NCBI GenBank assembly: GCA_913055695.1
Contig: CAJXKF010000002.1
Location: 434,001 to 498,000, forward strand
Direction: 5' to 3'
DNA from: an uncultured Methylophaga sp.
GTDB lineage: Bacteria; Pseudomonadota; Gammaproteobacteria; Nitrosococcales; Methylophagaceae
DNA: 64,000 bases
A program made the position numbers and the translations under genes. This document shows positions 36,561 to 45,426 of the stretch, piece after piece. Within the stretch, counting starts at the first letter, position 1, and each line of letters begins with the position of its first letter. The notes beneath the pieces are model-generated. The model did not search any database and was not told the origin of the DNA. It worked only from the letters and a program-made list of their open reading frames with translations.

Positions 36561-37277
36561 TCAGGGTGTCAGTTGCATATGGCCAATCAGACCCAACAGA
36601 AAACCCCCAACGGCCGCCAATGGCGGCGCGAAGTGATAATTCAATCTGGACTGCGGCGCAATATCCTGAAATATAAGATAAAGAATACCACCAGCAGCGA
36701 AAAGCATGATGCCGGCAATAAGCCTTTCATAGTCTGCCAGAAAAAAATGTCCGGTCAGGCCGGCAGCCGGCCCCAGCAAGGCCAGCAATAAGAAAACCGT
36801 GATCAGATAAAGCGGTCTGTTTGGTGTTGATTCAGCCAGTTCCCTGTAGGCATTGAAGCCCTCAGGCAGATTCTGCAGTGCGATAATCAGGGCTAACAAC
36901 AGACCGGCATCGGGCGACACAGTAAAGGTGGCGCCCATTGCCATGGCTTCAGGGATAAAATCCGATAGCATAGCAGCCAATTGACTGGCAGATGTTTTCC
37001 TGGCTGCGAGAAATCTGTCCAGCAGCATAAATGCCAGGCCACCGGCAGTGAAACTGAAACAGACGATAATGAGCGGTGTGTCTTTGATGCCCTGCGGAAT
37101 CAATACCAGTGCCACCGCCGCCAGCAATGCCCCACCGCCAAAGGCGATGATAGCGTGCCTGAATTCCGTTTCCAGCCAGCGCGGTTGAATACGTTCAACG
37201 CTGGCAAAAGCAGCACCCAGGGGCATCATCAGCCCCGCCATCAGGGTGAGAAGGCTCAGATGAAGCCAGTCACTCAT
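36561..37277 (-). CDS. ZIP family divalent metal transporter
   Basis: 238 residues with eight short hydrophobic segments. The TM4 motif SDFIPEAMAMGATF and TM5 IALQNLPEGFNAYRE carry the conserved metal-binding His/Glu/Asn pattern of ZIP proteins (E-x3-G and NLPEG), although the His-rich loop is absent. It likely moves zinc, iron or manganese inward. It is 76 bases downstream of the Nramp gene stop-to-start in the same direction, which makes a metal-uptake pairing reasonable. Confidence 0.85.
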   Translation of the reverse strand: MSDWLHLSLLTLMAGLMMPLGAAFASVERIQPRWLETEFRHAIIAFGGGALLAAVALVLIPQGIKDTPLIIVCFSFTAGGLAFMLLDRFLAARKTSASQLAAMLSDFIPEAMAMGATFTVSPDAGLLLALIIALQNLPEGFNAYRELAESTPNRPLYLITVFLLLALLGPAAGLTGHFFLADYERLIAGIMLFAAGGILYLIFQDIAPQSRLNYHFAPPLAAVGGFLLGLIGHMQLTP

Positions 37278-37352
37278 AAAATTTATTCCTGTTGAATTAT
37301 CAATTTATGACGGGCTCCTAATCTATCCCTGTAGACTCGCATTCAGCAACAG

Positions 37353-38798
37353 TTAACCAGCCCCACCATGCTGGGAAAACCAGTCCCATACATATAACCC
37401 GGCAAATCCGAGATAAAACAGGCCCGCCAGACACATGGCGCTGGTCTCGAACCCATTCGGTCTGATCTGCTCCGGCAAACGGGTGCGGTTCACATACAAG
37501 GCCGTCAGTGCAATGAATGGCGTATGCAAAGCTGCGATAATGCCCGATAACGACATGACTTTGACCGGGTCTTTGAATAACATCACTATCACTACCGGTA
37601 TGAGGCCGGTGACCGTGGCCACATAAAGTCTTTTCAGATGCAGGCGTTTAAATAACAGAAAACCTGTTTTCCCGACCAGTGCCTGAATCGCTCTCAAGAT
37701 GACGTTTAACTCACCCTCCTGCCTTTGCTCACGAGTCAGAATCAACGTGATATCGGCAAAGCTCCTGCCCCATCCATCCTGATTGGCAAGCACACTGCCG
37801 CCAAGCGCAATAATGATCGCAGCAAGCAACATATATTCACCCGCCTGTCCCCAGACATCTGAAAACAGGCTGGTTAAATCCACCGCCACATCGGTCCCCT
37901 TCGGAACAGTACCATCCGGAGCCAGCAACTCAGTACCGAGGATCAGAAATGCGCTGATCACAATCAAACCGCCCACCACACCCAGAGTAGCCGCGCCCGT
38001 CATCACTCTGAGCCAGTCTCTGGCACGGTTAAGACGTGCCTGGCGACTCTGGTCCAACTCGGTTTCGGTAGACCCGTTTTCCTGTTCATCATCCCGATCC
38101 AGTGTTTCCAGTCCGCCACCAAATCCACGGGTCGCGGTCCAGTAACCGAACCAGATGATACCCATCGATCCTGCCAGAATGGTCCCTACCCAGGGCAGAA
38201 TAATATACAGATCAGGCTTATCCGGCCAGGACGGCTTAAGGCCCTGTAACATCTGACTGAGATCAGGGGAGACAACAACAGCCGAAATGATAACCATGGC
38301 CATCAGCATGATGGCCATAACCCGGCTGAAGCGTTCAATAATCAGATATTTGCCTGAGGCAACAAACACGGTGCTGGCGATAATGAGCAGACTGGCATAC
38401 AAGCTACCGCTCCCCGGTAATACACTTTGCAAGGCACTGCCGACTACGCCGGACAGCCCCGCAATGCCCACGCTGGCAGCCAGTAATTGCGGCAGGAATA
38501 TGAACCAGACTGCCCAGCCTTTTGGTCCTCCCAAGGTATACATGCCCTCCAGCATGGTATTGCCGCTGGCGATAGAAAACCGGGCCATCTCACGGATCAT
38601 GACCCACATAAAAAACACCACCAGCACTAAAAGCCAGAAAAGCTGGTATTCGTAGACAGCGGCGACGCGTGGTGTGAACAGGATAGAGCCCGTGCCCACA
38701 GCAGAGAGCATCCATAGCAGACCGGGGCCATACCATTTCAATCTGGCCCCTGATTCGGGCGCTTCAGGTGATGTTCGTCTGAATAACAGATTACGCAT
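37353..38798 (-). CDS. Nramp-like divalent metal transporter
   Basis: 481 residues, eleven or so membrane helices. The start GPGLLWMLSAVGTGSILFTPRVAA replaces the canonical Nramp DPGN of TM1 with AVGTGS, so metal selectivity may differ from classic MntH. A charged loop (DRDDEQENGSTETELDQ) lies near residues 233-250. TM6-like VSAFLILGTELL and the ANQDGWGRSFADI region match Nramp-related carriers (the Nramp-related magnesium transporter-like group). Named by overall resemblance; the transported ion is unknown. Confidence 0.8.
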   Translation of the reverse strand: MRNLLFRRTSPEAPESGARLKWYGPGLLWMLSAVGTGSILFTPRVAAVYEYQLFWLLVLVVFFMWVMIREMARFSIASGNTMLEGMYTLGGPKGWAVWFIFLPQLLAASVGIAGLSGVVGSALQSVLPGSGSLYASLLIIASTVFVASGKYLIIERFSRVMAIMLMAMVIISAVVVSPDLSQMLQGLKPSWPDKPDLYIILPWVGTILAGSMGIIWFGYWTATRGFGGGLETLDRDDEQENGSTETELDQSRQARLNRARDWLRVMTGAATLGVVGGLIVISAFLILGTELLAPDGTVPKGTDVAVDLTSLFSDVWGQAGEYMLLAAIIIALGGSVLANQDGWGRSFADITLILTREQRQEGELNVILRAIQALVGKTGFLLFKRLHLKRLYVATVTGLIPVVIVMLFKDPVKVMSLSGIIAALHTPFIALTALYVNRTRLPEQIRPNGFETSAMCLAGLFYLGFAGLYVWDWFSQHGGAG

Positions 38799-39053
38799 AA
38801 AAAAACCGAGATGTTAGCTCATATTGCCCTGGGGCTTGTTGCTCTTTCATGTCCACCACTGCTGGCGGCTATTTTTGTGTCCGGCAAGTCGGGAAAGCGC
38901 GCGGTGTAGTTGTTCCACATAAGCGATTGACAACGTAAGCCGGGCGTTAAAACAGCCCTCGCCCTGCATCCCCTCATCCTGTCTGAAACATGAGGAAAAC
39001 CTGCTAGTTTTTCAAGTCAGCATAAAAACTCGGAAGCCAGCATTAAATTTGGA

Positions 39054-39650
39054 TCAACCGGGCGTTTTTGTCCTAAAAAAACGTTTGAATAGAAGGTGTG
39101 AAGGCAGATAGACCAAAAACACCAGCGCCAGAAAGAATAGCGTTAAATAAAGCAGTGGTGGTAACAGAGTCTGTGGTCCACCTAAACCATAAACCCAGTT
39201 GATATTATCTTCGGGTCCTGTCAGCACAAAAGTCAGCGGCAGAACTATCATTGCAATGATGCTCTGTAAAAGAAATGCCCGCCTGTCGTAGCCAAGCCGC
39301 AACAGCAGATACAGCAGTAAAGGCGGTAAAAGCAGATGAAAAGCCCCTGATAACAGCCTGATAAGCCAGGGTTCATCCTCAGCGAACATGTAAGCGGCGA
39401 CGCTCATCAAGCGGCCACCGCTGAGAAAGTCCACCACCCAGCCGAGTTCCAGAAACAGGACACTGACTGCCATGATGCTGGCTATCAAACGGTTTTCTAG
39501 CCAGACTGCAACCACCAGTGATATCAGGGCAATATCTGAGAACCAGAGGAAATTGCTGGCTCCCAACACTCGCCAGTACACCGCGACGATAATACAAACC
39601 AGCAGTGTATAGCCCAGTTTCAGCCAGCTCGGAATGACATTATTAGCCAT
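39054..39650 (-). CDS. Polytopic membrane protein, unknown function
   Basis: 198 residues with about six hydrophobic segments (LVCIIVAVYWRVL, LISLVVAVWLENR, SIMAVSVLFLELGWV, LLLPPLLLYLLLRLGY, IIAMIVLPLTFVLTGPED, LPPLLYLTLFFLALVFLVYLPSH). A conserved-looking GPEDNINWVYGLGGPQ lies in a loop near residue 145-160. No family is recognised. A 255-base gap separates it from the Nramp gene. Confidence 0.65.
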   Translation of the reverse strand: MANNVIPSWLKLGYTLLVCIIVAVYWRVLGASNFLWFSDIALISLVVAVWLENRLIASIMAVSVLFLELGWVVDFLSGGRLMSVAAYMFAEDEPWLIRLLSGAFHLLLPPLLLYLLLRLGYDRRAFLLQSIIAMIVLPLTFVLTGPEDNINWVYGLGGPQTLLPPLLYLTLFFLALVFLVYLPSHLLFKRFFRTKTPG

Positions 39651-39734
39651 GTGCTCATCCTGTCTTGTATCTGCTCAAGCTTTTTCAGTGTCAGCAGCCG
39701 CTGTTCCCGTCCTGTTGGTGATAGATCGCCGTTT

Positions 39735-40592
39735 CTATTGTTTACTTTTAATCAGCTCGGCCACCGCTATCCCCATCAGTAGCCAGAAACTGCCGACCAG
39801 GAATCCGGCTGCAACATCACTGGCGTAATGCACGCTTAAAAGCATCCGGCTGAAGCCGACAAGCAGGATTAATACGACAGTCCAGTAGACCAGCTCGAAT
39901 CGCTGGCGGGAAGTGTTCAGCTCCCGGCTGATGACATAAGCCATGAATCCGTACACAGCCAGGGCGCTGGTAGCATGGCCGCTGGGAAAAGAAGGTGTGA
40001 TTTCGACCAGCTCGGTCACCGATTCAGGTCGCTGACGCTGTAGCAGGAATTTACCGGTATAGGTCATCAACTGAGAGCCCAGCACAGTGAGCCACATAGG
40101 CGCAATATAGACGCACTGTTGGTGTGCCCATAAAACACCGGTAGATACCACGGCAACGGCCAAAAGCGCCGGCGATCCGCCCAAATCCGTCAGCCAGGCA
40201 AATACCGTCAGCATACTGTCGGTTCTTACCGGCGCCAGTTGATCATTAATCCAGTTATCTACCCGGATTAACTCTTCGGCTTCCAGCAATTCTTCCACCA
40301 GTCCGCCGAACAATGACAAAAGATAGAGCATCACCAGGACGATGAGGCTTAACAACAGTCCCGAAAAGTGTCTGGTTGTCAGCCTTGCTTCCAGTAATTG
40401 ACTCGTTGCAGGAAAACGTCTGCTGAACCGTGACCATAAACCGGCCACCTCGGTTCGTTGTTTGGCCTTTGCCATCCATATCAGAAATTGCTGATACAGC
40501 GCTGTGGCTATGCGCATTCCCCACCAGCATAGCGGCCACAACAGAATGATAACCAAAAACAACAACAGCAATGGTGAATAAGTCGCGAGCAT
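39735..40592 (-). CDS. PAP2 family membrane phosphatase
   Basis: 285 residues from the ATG at 40592 (CAGGGAGATAGAC upstream). A long N-terminal membrane region precedes the PAP2 core. The three signature motifs are seen: KFLLQRQRP (K-x6-RP), SFPSGHATSALAVYGF (PSGH) and SRMLLSVHYASDVAAGFLVG (S-R-x5-H-x3-D). Family members dephosphorylate lipid phosphates such as undecaprenyl diphosphate or phosphatidic acid. The frame is open beyond 40592 but without a ribosome binding site. Confidence 0.88.
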   Translation of the reverse strand: MLATYSPLLLLFLVIILLWPLCWWGMRIATALYQQFLIWMAKAKQRTEVAGLWSRFSRRFPATSQLLEARLTTRHFSGLLLSLIVLVMLYLLSLFGGLVEELLEAEELIRVDNWINDQLAPVRTDSMLTVFAWLTDLGGSPALLAVAVVSTGVLWAHQQCVYIAPMWLTVLGSQLMTYTGKFLLQRQRPESVTELVEITPSFPSGHATSALAVYGFMAYVISRELNTSRQRFELVYWTVVLILLVGFSRMLLSVHYASDVAAGFLVGSFWLLMGIAVAELIKSKQ

Positions 40593-40851
40593 GTCTATCT
40601 CCCTGAACCCGGCGGATTTGTGTTCATTGTGTCTGCCCTCATCTCTGCTGACAAATCCCTGCTGCATAAAACTAACAGCCACAAGCAAAGTAAAGCGGCC
40701 AAAGTTATTGTCAGCTGTTAGGAACGATGCGCTGTGGCGCAAACTCAACCTGGAGTCATTGGATTGGCTTCTATCTTACTCATGACAAACTGGATACTTA
40801 ATCTGAAACCGGCTCAATCCGGATTAGCAGTTATCCAGTAAGGAGGTCTTT

Positions 40852-41286
40852 ATGCACGTCACTTCAGAAACAGCAGAAAAAGCTATAAAGGGTGCTTTGG
40901 ATAAAGCTGAATCAACCGAAACGCGTATGTGCATTGCCATAGTGGATTCAGGCGGTGCTTTAAAAGCGTTTTATCGAATGGACGATGCCTGGGTGGGCAG
41001 TATCGATATTGCGATTAAAAAAGCACAAACCGCACTGTATTTCGGTATGCCCAGCGGCGAAATAGGCCAATTATCGCAACCCGGTGAGCCTTTATACGGC
41101 ATTGAACACTCCAACAATGGCCTGATCACTTTTCCCGGTGGTGTACCAATTGTGGATGAAGATGGCTATATGTCGGGCGCTATTGGCGTCAGCGGCAGCT
41201 CGGTAGATAACGATAATCTGGTCGCACGCGCCGGTGTGGAAACCATCGGCGTCTGTGATTTACCTGATCACCCCTGGAGAACGTAA
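40852..41286 (+). CDS. GlcG/HbpS family heme-degrading/binding-like protein
   Basis: 144 residues. Pattern of the GlcG/HbpS (DUF336) family: [89 protein letters not shown]. The octameric HbpS of Streptomyces binds heme and senses oxidative stress; GlcG proteins have undefined roles. AAGGAGGTC is an excellent ribosome binding site seven bases upstream of the ATG. It is divergent from the PAP2 gene. Confidence 0.88.
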   Translation: MHVTSETAEKAIKGALDKAESTETRMCIAIVDSGGALKAFYRMDDAWVGSIDIAIKKAQTALYFGMPSGEIGQLSQPGEPLYGIEHSNNGLITFPGGVPIVDEDGYMSGAIGVSGSSVDNDNLVARAGVETIGVCDLPDHPWRT

Positions 41287-41318
41287 GCAAGGCCATTCAA
41301 TTTGAATGAGCTCATCTG

Positions 41319-41373
41319 AAAAAAGCTGCTATCCAGCCATTCTGTGGTAGTCCCACAGAACGGATAGCAGCTT
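41319..41373 (-). terminator. Long hairpin terminator of the zf-TFIIB gene
   Basis: A 51-base imperfect hairpin: AAGCTGCTATCC (41323-41334) with GGATAGCAGCTT (41362-41373) and inner TTCTGTGG / CCACAGAA. On the minus strand it ends in a T run (41319-41322 A on the plus strand), placing it after the minus-strand gene whose stop is at 41403. Confidence 0.8.
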
Positions 41374-41402
41374 CAGTTTATGAGGTCAGTAACCAGGCAA
41401 AT

Positions 41403-41651
41403 CTAAAAATCAAATAACTCGCCCAGCAGCGAGCTCTTTTTCTTCTTTTGATAGCTTTTGTCGCCGCCATAGCGGGATTGTTCATGATAATCATTCCCGG
41501 GCTGCTGCTGACCGGGACCGCTACGTTCAATAATTTTATCCAGCTCCCCCCGGTCGAGCCAGACACCGCGACATTGCGGGCAGTAATCGATTTCTATTCC
41601 CTGACGATCAGTCATCACCAGGTTTTCACTGACACAGATTGGACACTTCAT
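41403..41651 (-). CDS. zf-TFIIB domain protein
   Basis: 82 residues. N-terminal zinc ribbon of the TFIIB type: MKCPICVSENLVM and CPQCRGVWLDRGELDKII (C-x2-C ... C-x2-C, WLDRGELD hallmark). A low-complexity QQQPGNDYHEQ and Lys-rich linker follows, then SSLLGELFDF. This family is abundant and its role is unknown. It ends in a long hairpin terminator. Confidence 0.85.
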   Translation of the reverse strand: MKCPICVSENLVMTDRQGIEIDYCPQCRGVWLDRGELDKIIERSGPGQQQPGNDYHEQSRYGGDKSYQKKKKSSLLGELFDF

Positions 41652-41758
41652 AGCGACTCCATAACGCGTTTCGACGATTGTTAATCCCCATTCACCCGAT
41701 AAGGTGAAGAGCTTTTACCCCAGCTTGAGACACTGGCCGCGAGTCATGGGTTTCAGAC

Positions 41759-43450
41759 TTATTCAACTGAGTCTGCATTGATTACATTTGGCTTGGTCAG
41801 CTCTGTGGCAGACGAGACACGATTGCGACCATTTCGTTTGGAAAGGTACAGTGCCGCATCTGCCGTGCTGATTATGCCTTCCCAGCTTTCACCATGTGTC
41901 GGGAAAGTCGCTACGCCCCAGGAAGCACTGATAGGAGGCAGACTGACACCGTTCAGATTAACCTCAAGGGTGGTCGTGGTGTGGCGAAGAATCTCAGCCC
42001 GATCCATACCCTGCTCATGTGTCGCGCCGACAAGCAAAATCAGGAACTCCTCACCCCCATAGCGACAGATCACATCCTCACCCCTGAGATTGTTCTGTAG
42101 CAGGCTGGCAAAGGCTTTGATGACGGCGTCACCGGCCTGGTGTCCATAGGTGTCATTAAAGGTTTTGAAATGATCAATATCAGTCATCACTACCGTGAAC
42201 TGACTATGATTTCGGCGAGCGCGCACCTGCTCCCGGGCAATACTTTCTTCCAGATAACGCCGGTTGAAAAGCTGCGTCATCGGATCGCGAATACTGTGTT
42301 CACGCAGTGCTTCGCGCAGGAATATGCCGGACAGGGCTGCACTGATGTGATGAATCATGCTATCCGAGCGTTCCCGTACTGCGGGCAGAAGTTTTTTATC
42401 TTCAAGCCGCAGATGCAGCATGCCAATCGTTTCGCTTTGAGATATCAGCGGCACACACAGACTGGCGCGTGAATCATGATTCAGGTGACGACAACTCAGT
42501 TCAGTATTCATATCCACAATTTCGTGGGTTTTACCCCGCCGCAAAGCCCAGCAGTCACGCGGTTCCATTGCCTCCTCAAATGCTGCATCACCCTCGTTCC
42601 AGCTGGTCGCCATATGCAATAAATTACGAGAACTGCGCATGATATACAGCGCGCCGCTGCATTCGGGGAATAGGCGCTGCATGTAGTGCCTGAAAAGCTC
42701 ATGGGCCTCATTGACATTAGAGCATGACTGAAGATTACTGCTGAACTCGTTGATACTGGCAATTTCTGAGGTCTTGTGATTGACCTCTTCCAGCAGCTGC
42801 GCGTTGCGGTCTGTTGCTTTGCGGACAACACGATAGGCCAGGCTCAGTAGCAGCAAATTCAAGATTGCAGCCCCCAGTAACAGATGAATCCGTTGCCGTG
42901 CACTCTGATTGGCTATCGCGGCACGCTCAGTAATAAACCGTCTTTCTTGCTGGTTAATCTGATCTGCAATATCCCGCAAGCCATCCATCATTTGCTTACC
43001 TTCCTGGCCCTGAATGGATTGAGTGACCGCTTTTAAACCTTGTTCAAAAGGCATCGCCAGTTTCGACTCTAATTGCCCCACTCTTTTATTAATGAGTAGC
43101 AGCAAACGGGAAGTATGATTAACAGAGGCTGGTGGCAACATGGCGTCCACTTGCTCAAGCTTGGCCATCTCATCTCCGAGCTGGGCCACCGTATCCTGTA
43201 CCTCTTCCTTGTATGCTGGCTGACCACTGAGAAAATAAGCACGCTGACTGGCTTCCGCCTGTACCACAGACCGAACCAGACTTTGCACCAATACGATCTT
43301 CTGATTGCCCAGTGAAGCCATCTCACGATTTTGCTCTTCAGTCCGGGCCTGTAAATAAGCCAGCAAGGTCAGAACGAGAATACTGAGGATTGTAAAACCA
43401 AAGATGGCAATGAGAGAGCGCTGTAAGCTGTCGGTATTTTTAATCATCAT
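41759..43450 (-). CDS. Diguanylate cyclase with CHASE3-like sensor and GAF domain
   Basis: 563 residues. TM1 at ~12-32 (SLIAIFGFTILSILVLTLLAYL), a periplasmic four-helix CHASE3-type sensor (~33-190), TM2 (IHLLLGAAILNLLLLSLAYRVV), a coiled linker, GAF-like region (~235-370) and GGDEF domain (~385-550). Its active-site motif GGEEF is intact (CRYGGEEFLILL), so it probably makes c-di-GMP. It is the second c-di-GMP gene in the window, with no EAL domain. The start may be either of two adjacent ATG codons. Confidence 0.92.
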   Translation of the reverse strand: MMIKNTDSLQRSLIAIFGFTILSILVLTLLAYLQARTEEQNREMASLGNQKIVLVQSLVRSVVQAEASQRAYFLSGQPAYKEEVQDTVAQLGDEMAKLEQVDAMLPPASVNHTSRLLLLINKRVGQLESKLAMPFEQGLKAVTQSIQGQEGKQMMDGLRDIADQINQQERRFITERAAIANQSARQRIHLLLGAAILNLLLLSLAYRVVRKATDRNAQLLEEVNHKTSEIASINEFSSNLQSCSNVNEAHELFRHYMQRLFPECSGALYIMRSSRNLLHMATSWNEGDAAFEEAMEPRDCWALRRGKTHEIVDMNTELSCRHLNHDSRASLCVPLISQSETIGMLHLRLEDKKLLPAVRERSDSMIHHISAALSGIFLREALREHSIRDPMTQLFNRRYLEESIAREQVRARRNHSQFTVVMTDIDHFKTFNDTYGHQAGDAVIKAFASLLQNNLRGEDVICRYGGEEFLILLVGATHEQGMDRAEILRHTTTTLEVNLNGVSLPPISASWGVATFPTHGESWEGIISTADAALYLSKRNGRNRVSSATELTKPNVINADSVE

Positions 43451-43809
43451 GTTGCTAAATTACAGCCAAAAAGTTTTAGTTACAACAACAGCTTAGCTTG
43501 GTTATATGAATAACTTCAAATAATGATAAGCGTCGATACTGCAGGGAGCTCAACCCCACGTATCAACTAAAAACGGTTCAGACGAGTGAACTACTCATGC
43601 CAATTCTGTACACACTGAGCTTTCTTCTAAAGCGCTACCACACCTGACTTCTCGGAAATATCACAAGGAACTCTTCGTCTAGCAAGGGGAATTGGTCAAA
43701 AGCCCCAAATTCAGAACTGAATATGTGCAAAAAAAGAGAGTCTCAGGCTCGCACAATACCCTGCGATCATAATACTAAACTAATGTATATGGCCTTAGAC
43801 CTCCGGTTT
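43451..43809. other. Gap of 359 bases without recognised gene
   Basis: Sequence between the cyclase start and the PhnB cassette end. It is more AT-rich than the flanking core genes. No open frame of note, no attC core pair and no convincing terminator were seen here, although a third attC would be expected after the PhnB gene. Confidence 0.5.
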
Positions 43810-44277
43810 CTATGCCTTAACCGCAGCTTCAATTTCAGCAATGTCGATTTTCATTTGCTTCATCATTGCCGCCATAGCCCTGCCAGCCACCTTCTTATCT
43901 GCATTCAAAGTCAATTCGGTGAGTTTTTTCGGGAAAATCTGCCAGGACACGCCGTAGCGGTCTTTCAGCCATCCGCAGTGGCTTTCCTCGCCGCCATCGG
44001 CAGTGAGTGCATTCCACAATCGATCCGTTTCAGCCTGATCCACCGTTTCGACCGAAATCGATACAGCCTCCGTTAATGTGAAATACGGTCCGGCATCGAG
44101 GATCTGGTAAGGCACTCCGCCGAGCGAAAAGTTAATTAACCAGGAAGTGCCGTGTTCGTTATCAATAGTAAAAGTCTCTTCGACCCGGCTGCCATCAATC
44201 AAAGAGCAGTAGAATGCTGCCGCCTCACGGCCTTTGCCGTCTTGGAACCACAAACAAGTACGAATTGAGTTCGACAT
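43810..44277 (-). CDS. PhnB/VOC family protein (integron-cassette-type gene)
   Basis: 155 residues of the VOC superfamily PhnB type (3-demethylubiquinone methyltransferase-like): an N-terminal CLWFQDGKGREAAAFYCSLIDGSRV, FSLGGVPYQILDAGPYFTLTEAVSISVETVDQAETDRLWNAL, GGEESHCGWLKDRYGVSWQIFPK. The catalytic residues of other VOC enzymes are not all evident and no reaction is assigned. GGAGCAGCATC precedes the ATG. It lies directly after an attC site and is oriented like the other cassette genes. Confidence 0.8.
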   Translation of the reverse strand: MSNSIRTCLWFQDGKGREAAAFYCSLIDGSRVEETFTIDNEHGTSWLINFSLGGVPYQILDAGPYFTLTEAVSISVETVDQAETDRLWNALTADGGEESHCGWLKDRYGVSWQIFPKKLTELTLNADKKVAGRAMAAMMKQMKIDIAEIEAAVKA

Positions 44278-44314
44278 GATGCTGCTCCTTGATATAAATA
44301 ATTAAATTACTGAA

Positions 44315-44384
44315 AATTAACGCTTGGCTTTGCGGTGCGCCGGAGCGCAGCGTAGGTGCGTCCGCCAACAGCCACTTGTTAGGC
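44315..44384 (-). other. Integron attC site 2
   Basis: Core boxes GTTAGGC (plus 44378-44384) and AATTAAC (44315-44321) flank 56 bases with an internal hairpin (TGCGC-CGGA-GCGCA at about 44336-44349). Read on the minus strand it is GCCTAAC ... GTTAATT, that is the R'' and R' boxes in cassette orientation, located between the DUF1801 fragment and the PhnB gene. Confidence 0.65.
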
Positions 44385-44401
44385 GAATGCCCTCGATGTG
44401 C

Positions 44402-44554
44402 TTACATCCAAGTTGCGCCATCTTCAAGAGCCAGCTGGATACGATAATTTGCCAATTTTTCAATTAGATCCATTGGCAGAGGTTTATCCAAAGGGAACTG
44501 GATAGTGCTGCTTGACGTTTTGAATTCTTTAAGATCATTTTTTGCTTGTCGTTT
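44402..44554 (-). pseudogene. DUF1801 C-terminal fragment
   Basis: Hand-translated remnant of about 50 codons between the YCII-like gene and attC site 2. It contains TIQFPLDKPLPMDLIEKLANYRIQ and ends in LEDGATWM. The segment -QFPLDKPLP-DLI-K- matches the C-terminus of DUF1801/YdhG-type proteins, whose N-terminal two thirds are missing. No start codon with a ribosome binding site lies in this frame, so it is a truncated relic. Confidence 0.6.
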
Positions 44555-44579
44555 TTATTCATACGAACTGTCTCAGCCC

Positions 44580-44921
44580 TTAATTCTGAGGAATCTCCAT
44601 ACACTCTATGACCTCAATAGAATCACCTGGGAAGACGTTGAAGTGTGGATGATTTCTAAACATTTCGGCAGCTTTTTCCTGCGATTCTGCTTCAACGATT
44701 ATATAGCCCGTAAGGCTGTTGGCGTGGTCTGCGATGCCATCCTTTGAAACTCTTTTGGTCTTACCGAGGGGTGCTCCAAAATCAACTACCGAGTCAGAAT
44801 GCTTTTCAATCCAACGGCCCCATTCCAACATTCCCTCTTGCTTTTTTTCATCAGAAATTTCTTTTTGTGCCTTTTCTTCCTGAGACAATTTTCCAATATA
44901 GACAGCCAAGAACTTCTTCAT
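44580..44921 (-). CDS. YCII-related domain protein (integron-cassette-type gene)
   Basis: 113 residues. A start at MKKFLAVYIGKLSQEEKAQKE and an end at GYIIVEAESQEKAAEMFRNHPHFNVFPGDSIEVIECMEIPQN match the YCII-like (ferredoxin-like alpha-beta) fold common in mobile cassettes; function unknown. The ATG at 44921 is preceded by CAGGAGGTGCGT, a strong site, and starts 31 bases from the core of attC site 1, as cassette genes usually do. The longer frame back to 45026 crosses attC and is rejected. Confidence 0.8.
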   Translation of the reverse strand: MKKFLAVYIGKLSQEEKAQKEISDEKKQEGMLEWGRWIEKHSDSVVDFGAPLGKTKRVSKDGIADHANSLTGYIIVEAESQEKAAEMFRNHPHFNVFPGDSIEVIECMEIPQN

Positions 44922-44951
44922 ACGCACCTCCTGAGCAAGATTAGACCGATC

Positions 44952-45007
44952 GCCTAACGCTTCATTCAGTCGACGTGTCAGCGGTCGGCTGAAGTGATTT
45001 GTTATGC
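44952..45007 (-). other. Integron attC site 1
   Basis: Core boxes GCCTAAC (44952-44958) and GTTATGC (45001-45007) flank a 42-base imperfect palindrome; TCAGTCGAC and GTCGGCTGA pair with a single G-T mismatch. Read on the minus strand the site starts GCATAAC and ends GTTAGGC, matching R'' and R' boxes of attC sites. Confidence 0.75.
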
Positions 45008-45081
45008 CTTTGGGCAATGAAATCACCGCCTGCGCCTTTTATAAAATTTGAGTTATTTCGGCTGAAGCAATCACCTGATAA

Positions 45082-45426
45082 TTACCAAAAATCACCTCTA
45101 CCGCGAGAGTGGATTACATATTCAATTACCTGTGACCCGGTGGCGAATATGATTACATTATGACCATCTGATTTAAGTACATCTGTATATTCCGATATCT
45201 GCCAATTAAAACCTAGGGCCTTTTCTGACATTTCATTGTATGGTCCAAGAAAGCATACTTTCGTCCAATCATGACCGCCTAACTCTGACAGATCTATAGT
45301 TTCGAAATTGTTAGCCTTTAGTTCCGTATAAATCTCTTCACTTGTTTTACTGGTCATGTACTGGTTGTCACTGCAACCAAAGAGGGTAACTAAAGTGCAA
45401 ATAATCACGTTTCTACTCATAGGCAT
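45082..45426 (-). CDS. Small lipoprotein (integron-cassette-type gene), unknown function
   Basis: 114 residues from the ATG at 45426, or 112 from the ATG at 45420. A short hydrophobic N-terminus ends in a lipobox-like TLFGC (Cys18), so it should be a lipoprotein. The mature part (TSKTSEEIYTELKANNFETIDLSELG ... YVIHSRGRGDFW) shows no recognisable domain. The first ATG overlaps the recombination core GTTATGCC. No clear ribosome binding site precedes either ATG. It is the cassette closest to the integrase stub. Confidence 0.65.
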   Translation of the reverse strand: MPMSRNVIICTLVTLFGCSDNQYMTSKTSEEIYTELKANNFETIDLSELGGHDWTKVCFLGPYNEMSEKALGFNWQISEYTDVLKSDGHNVIIFATGSQVIEYVIHSRGRGDFW

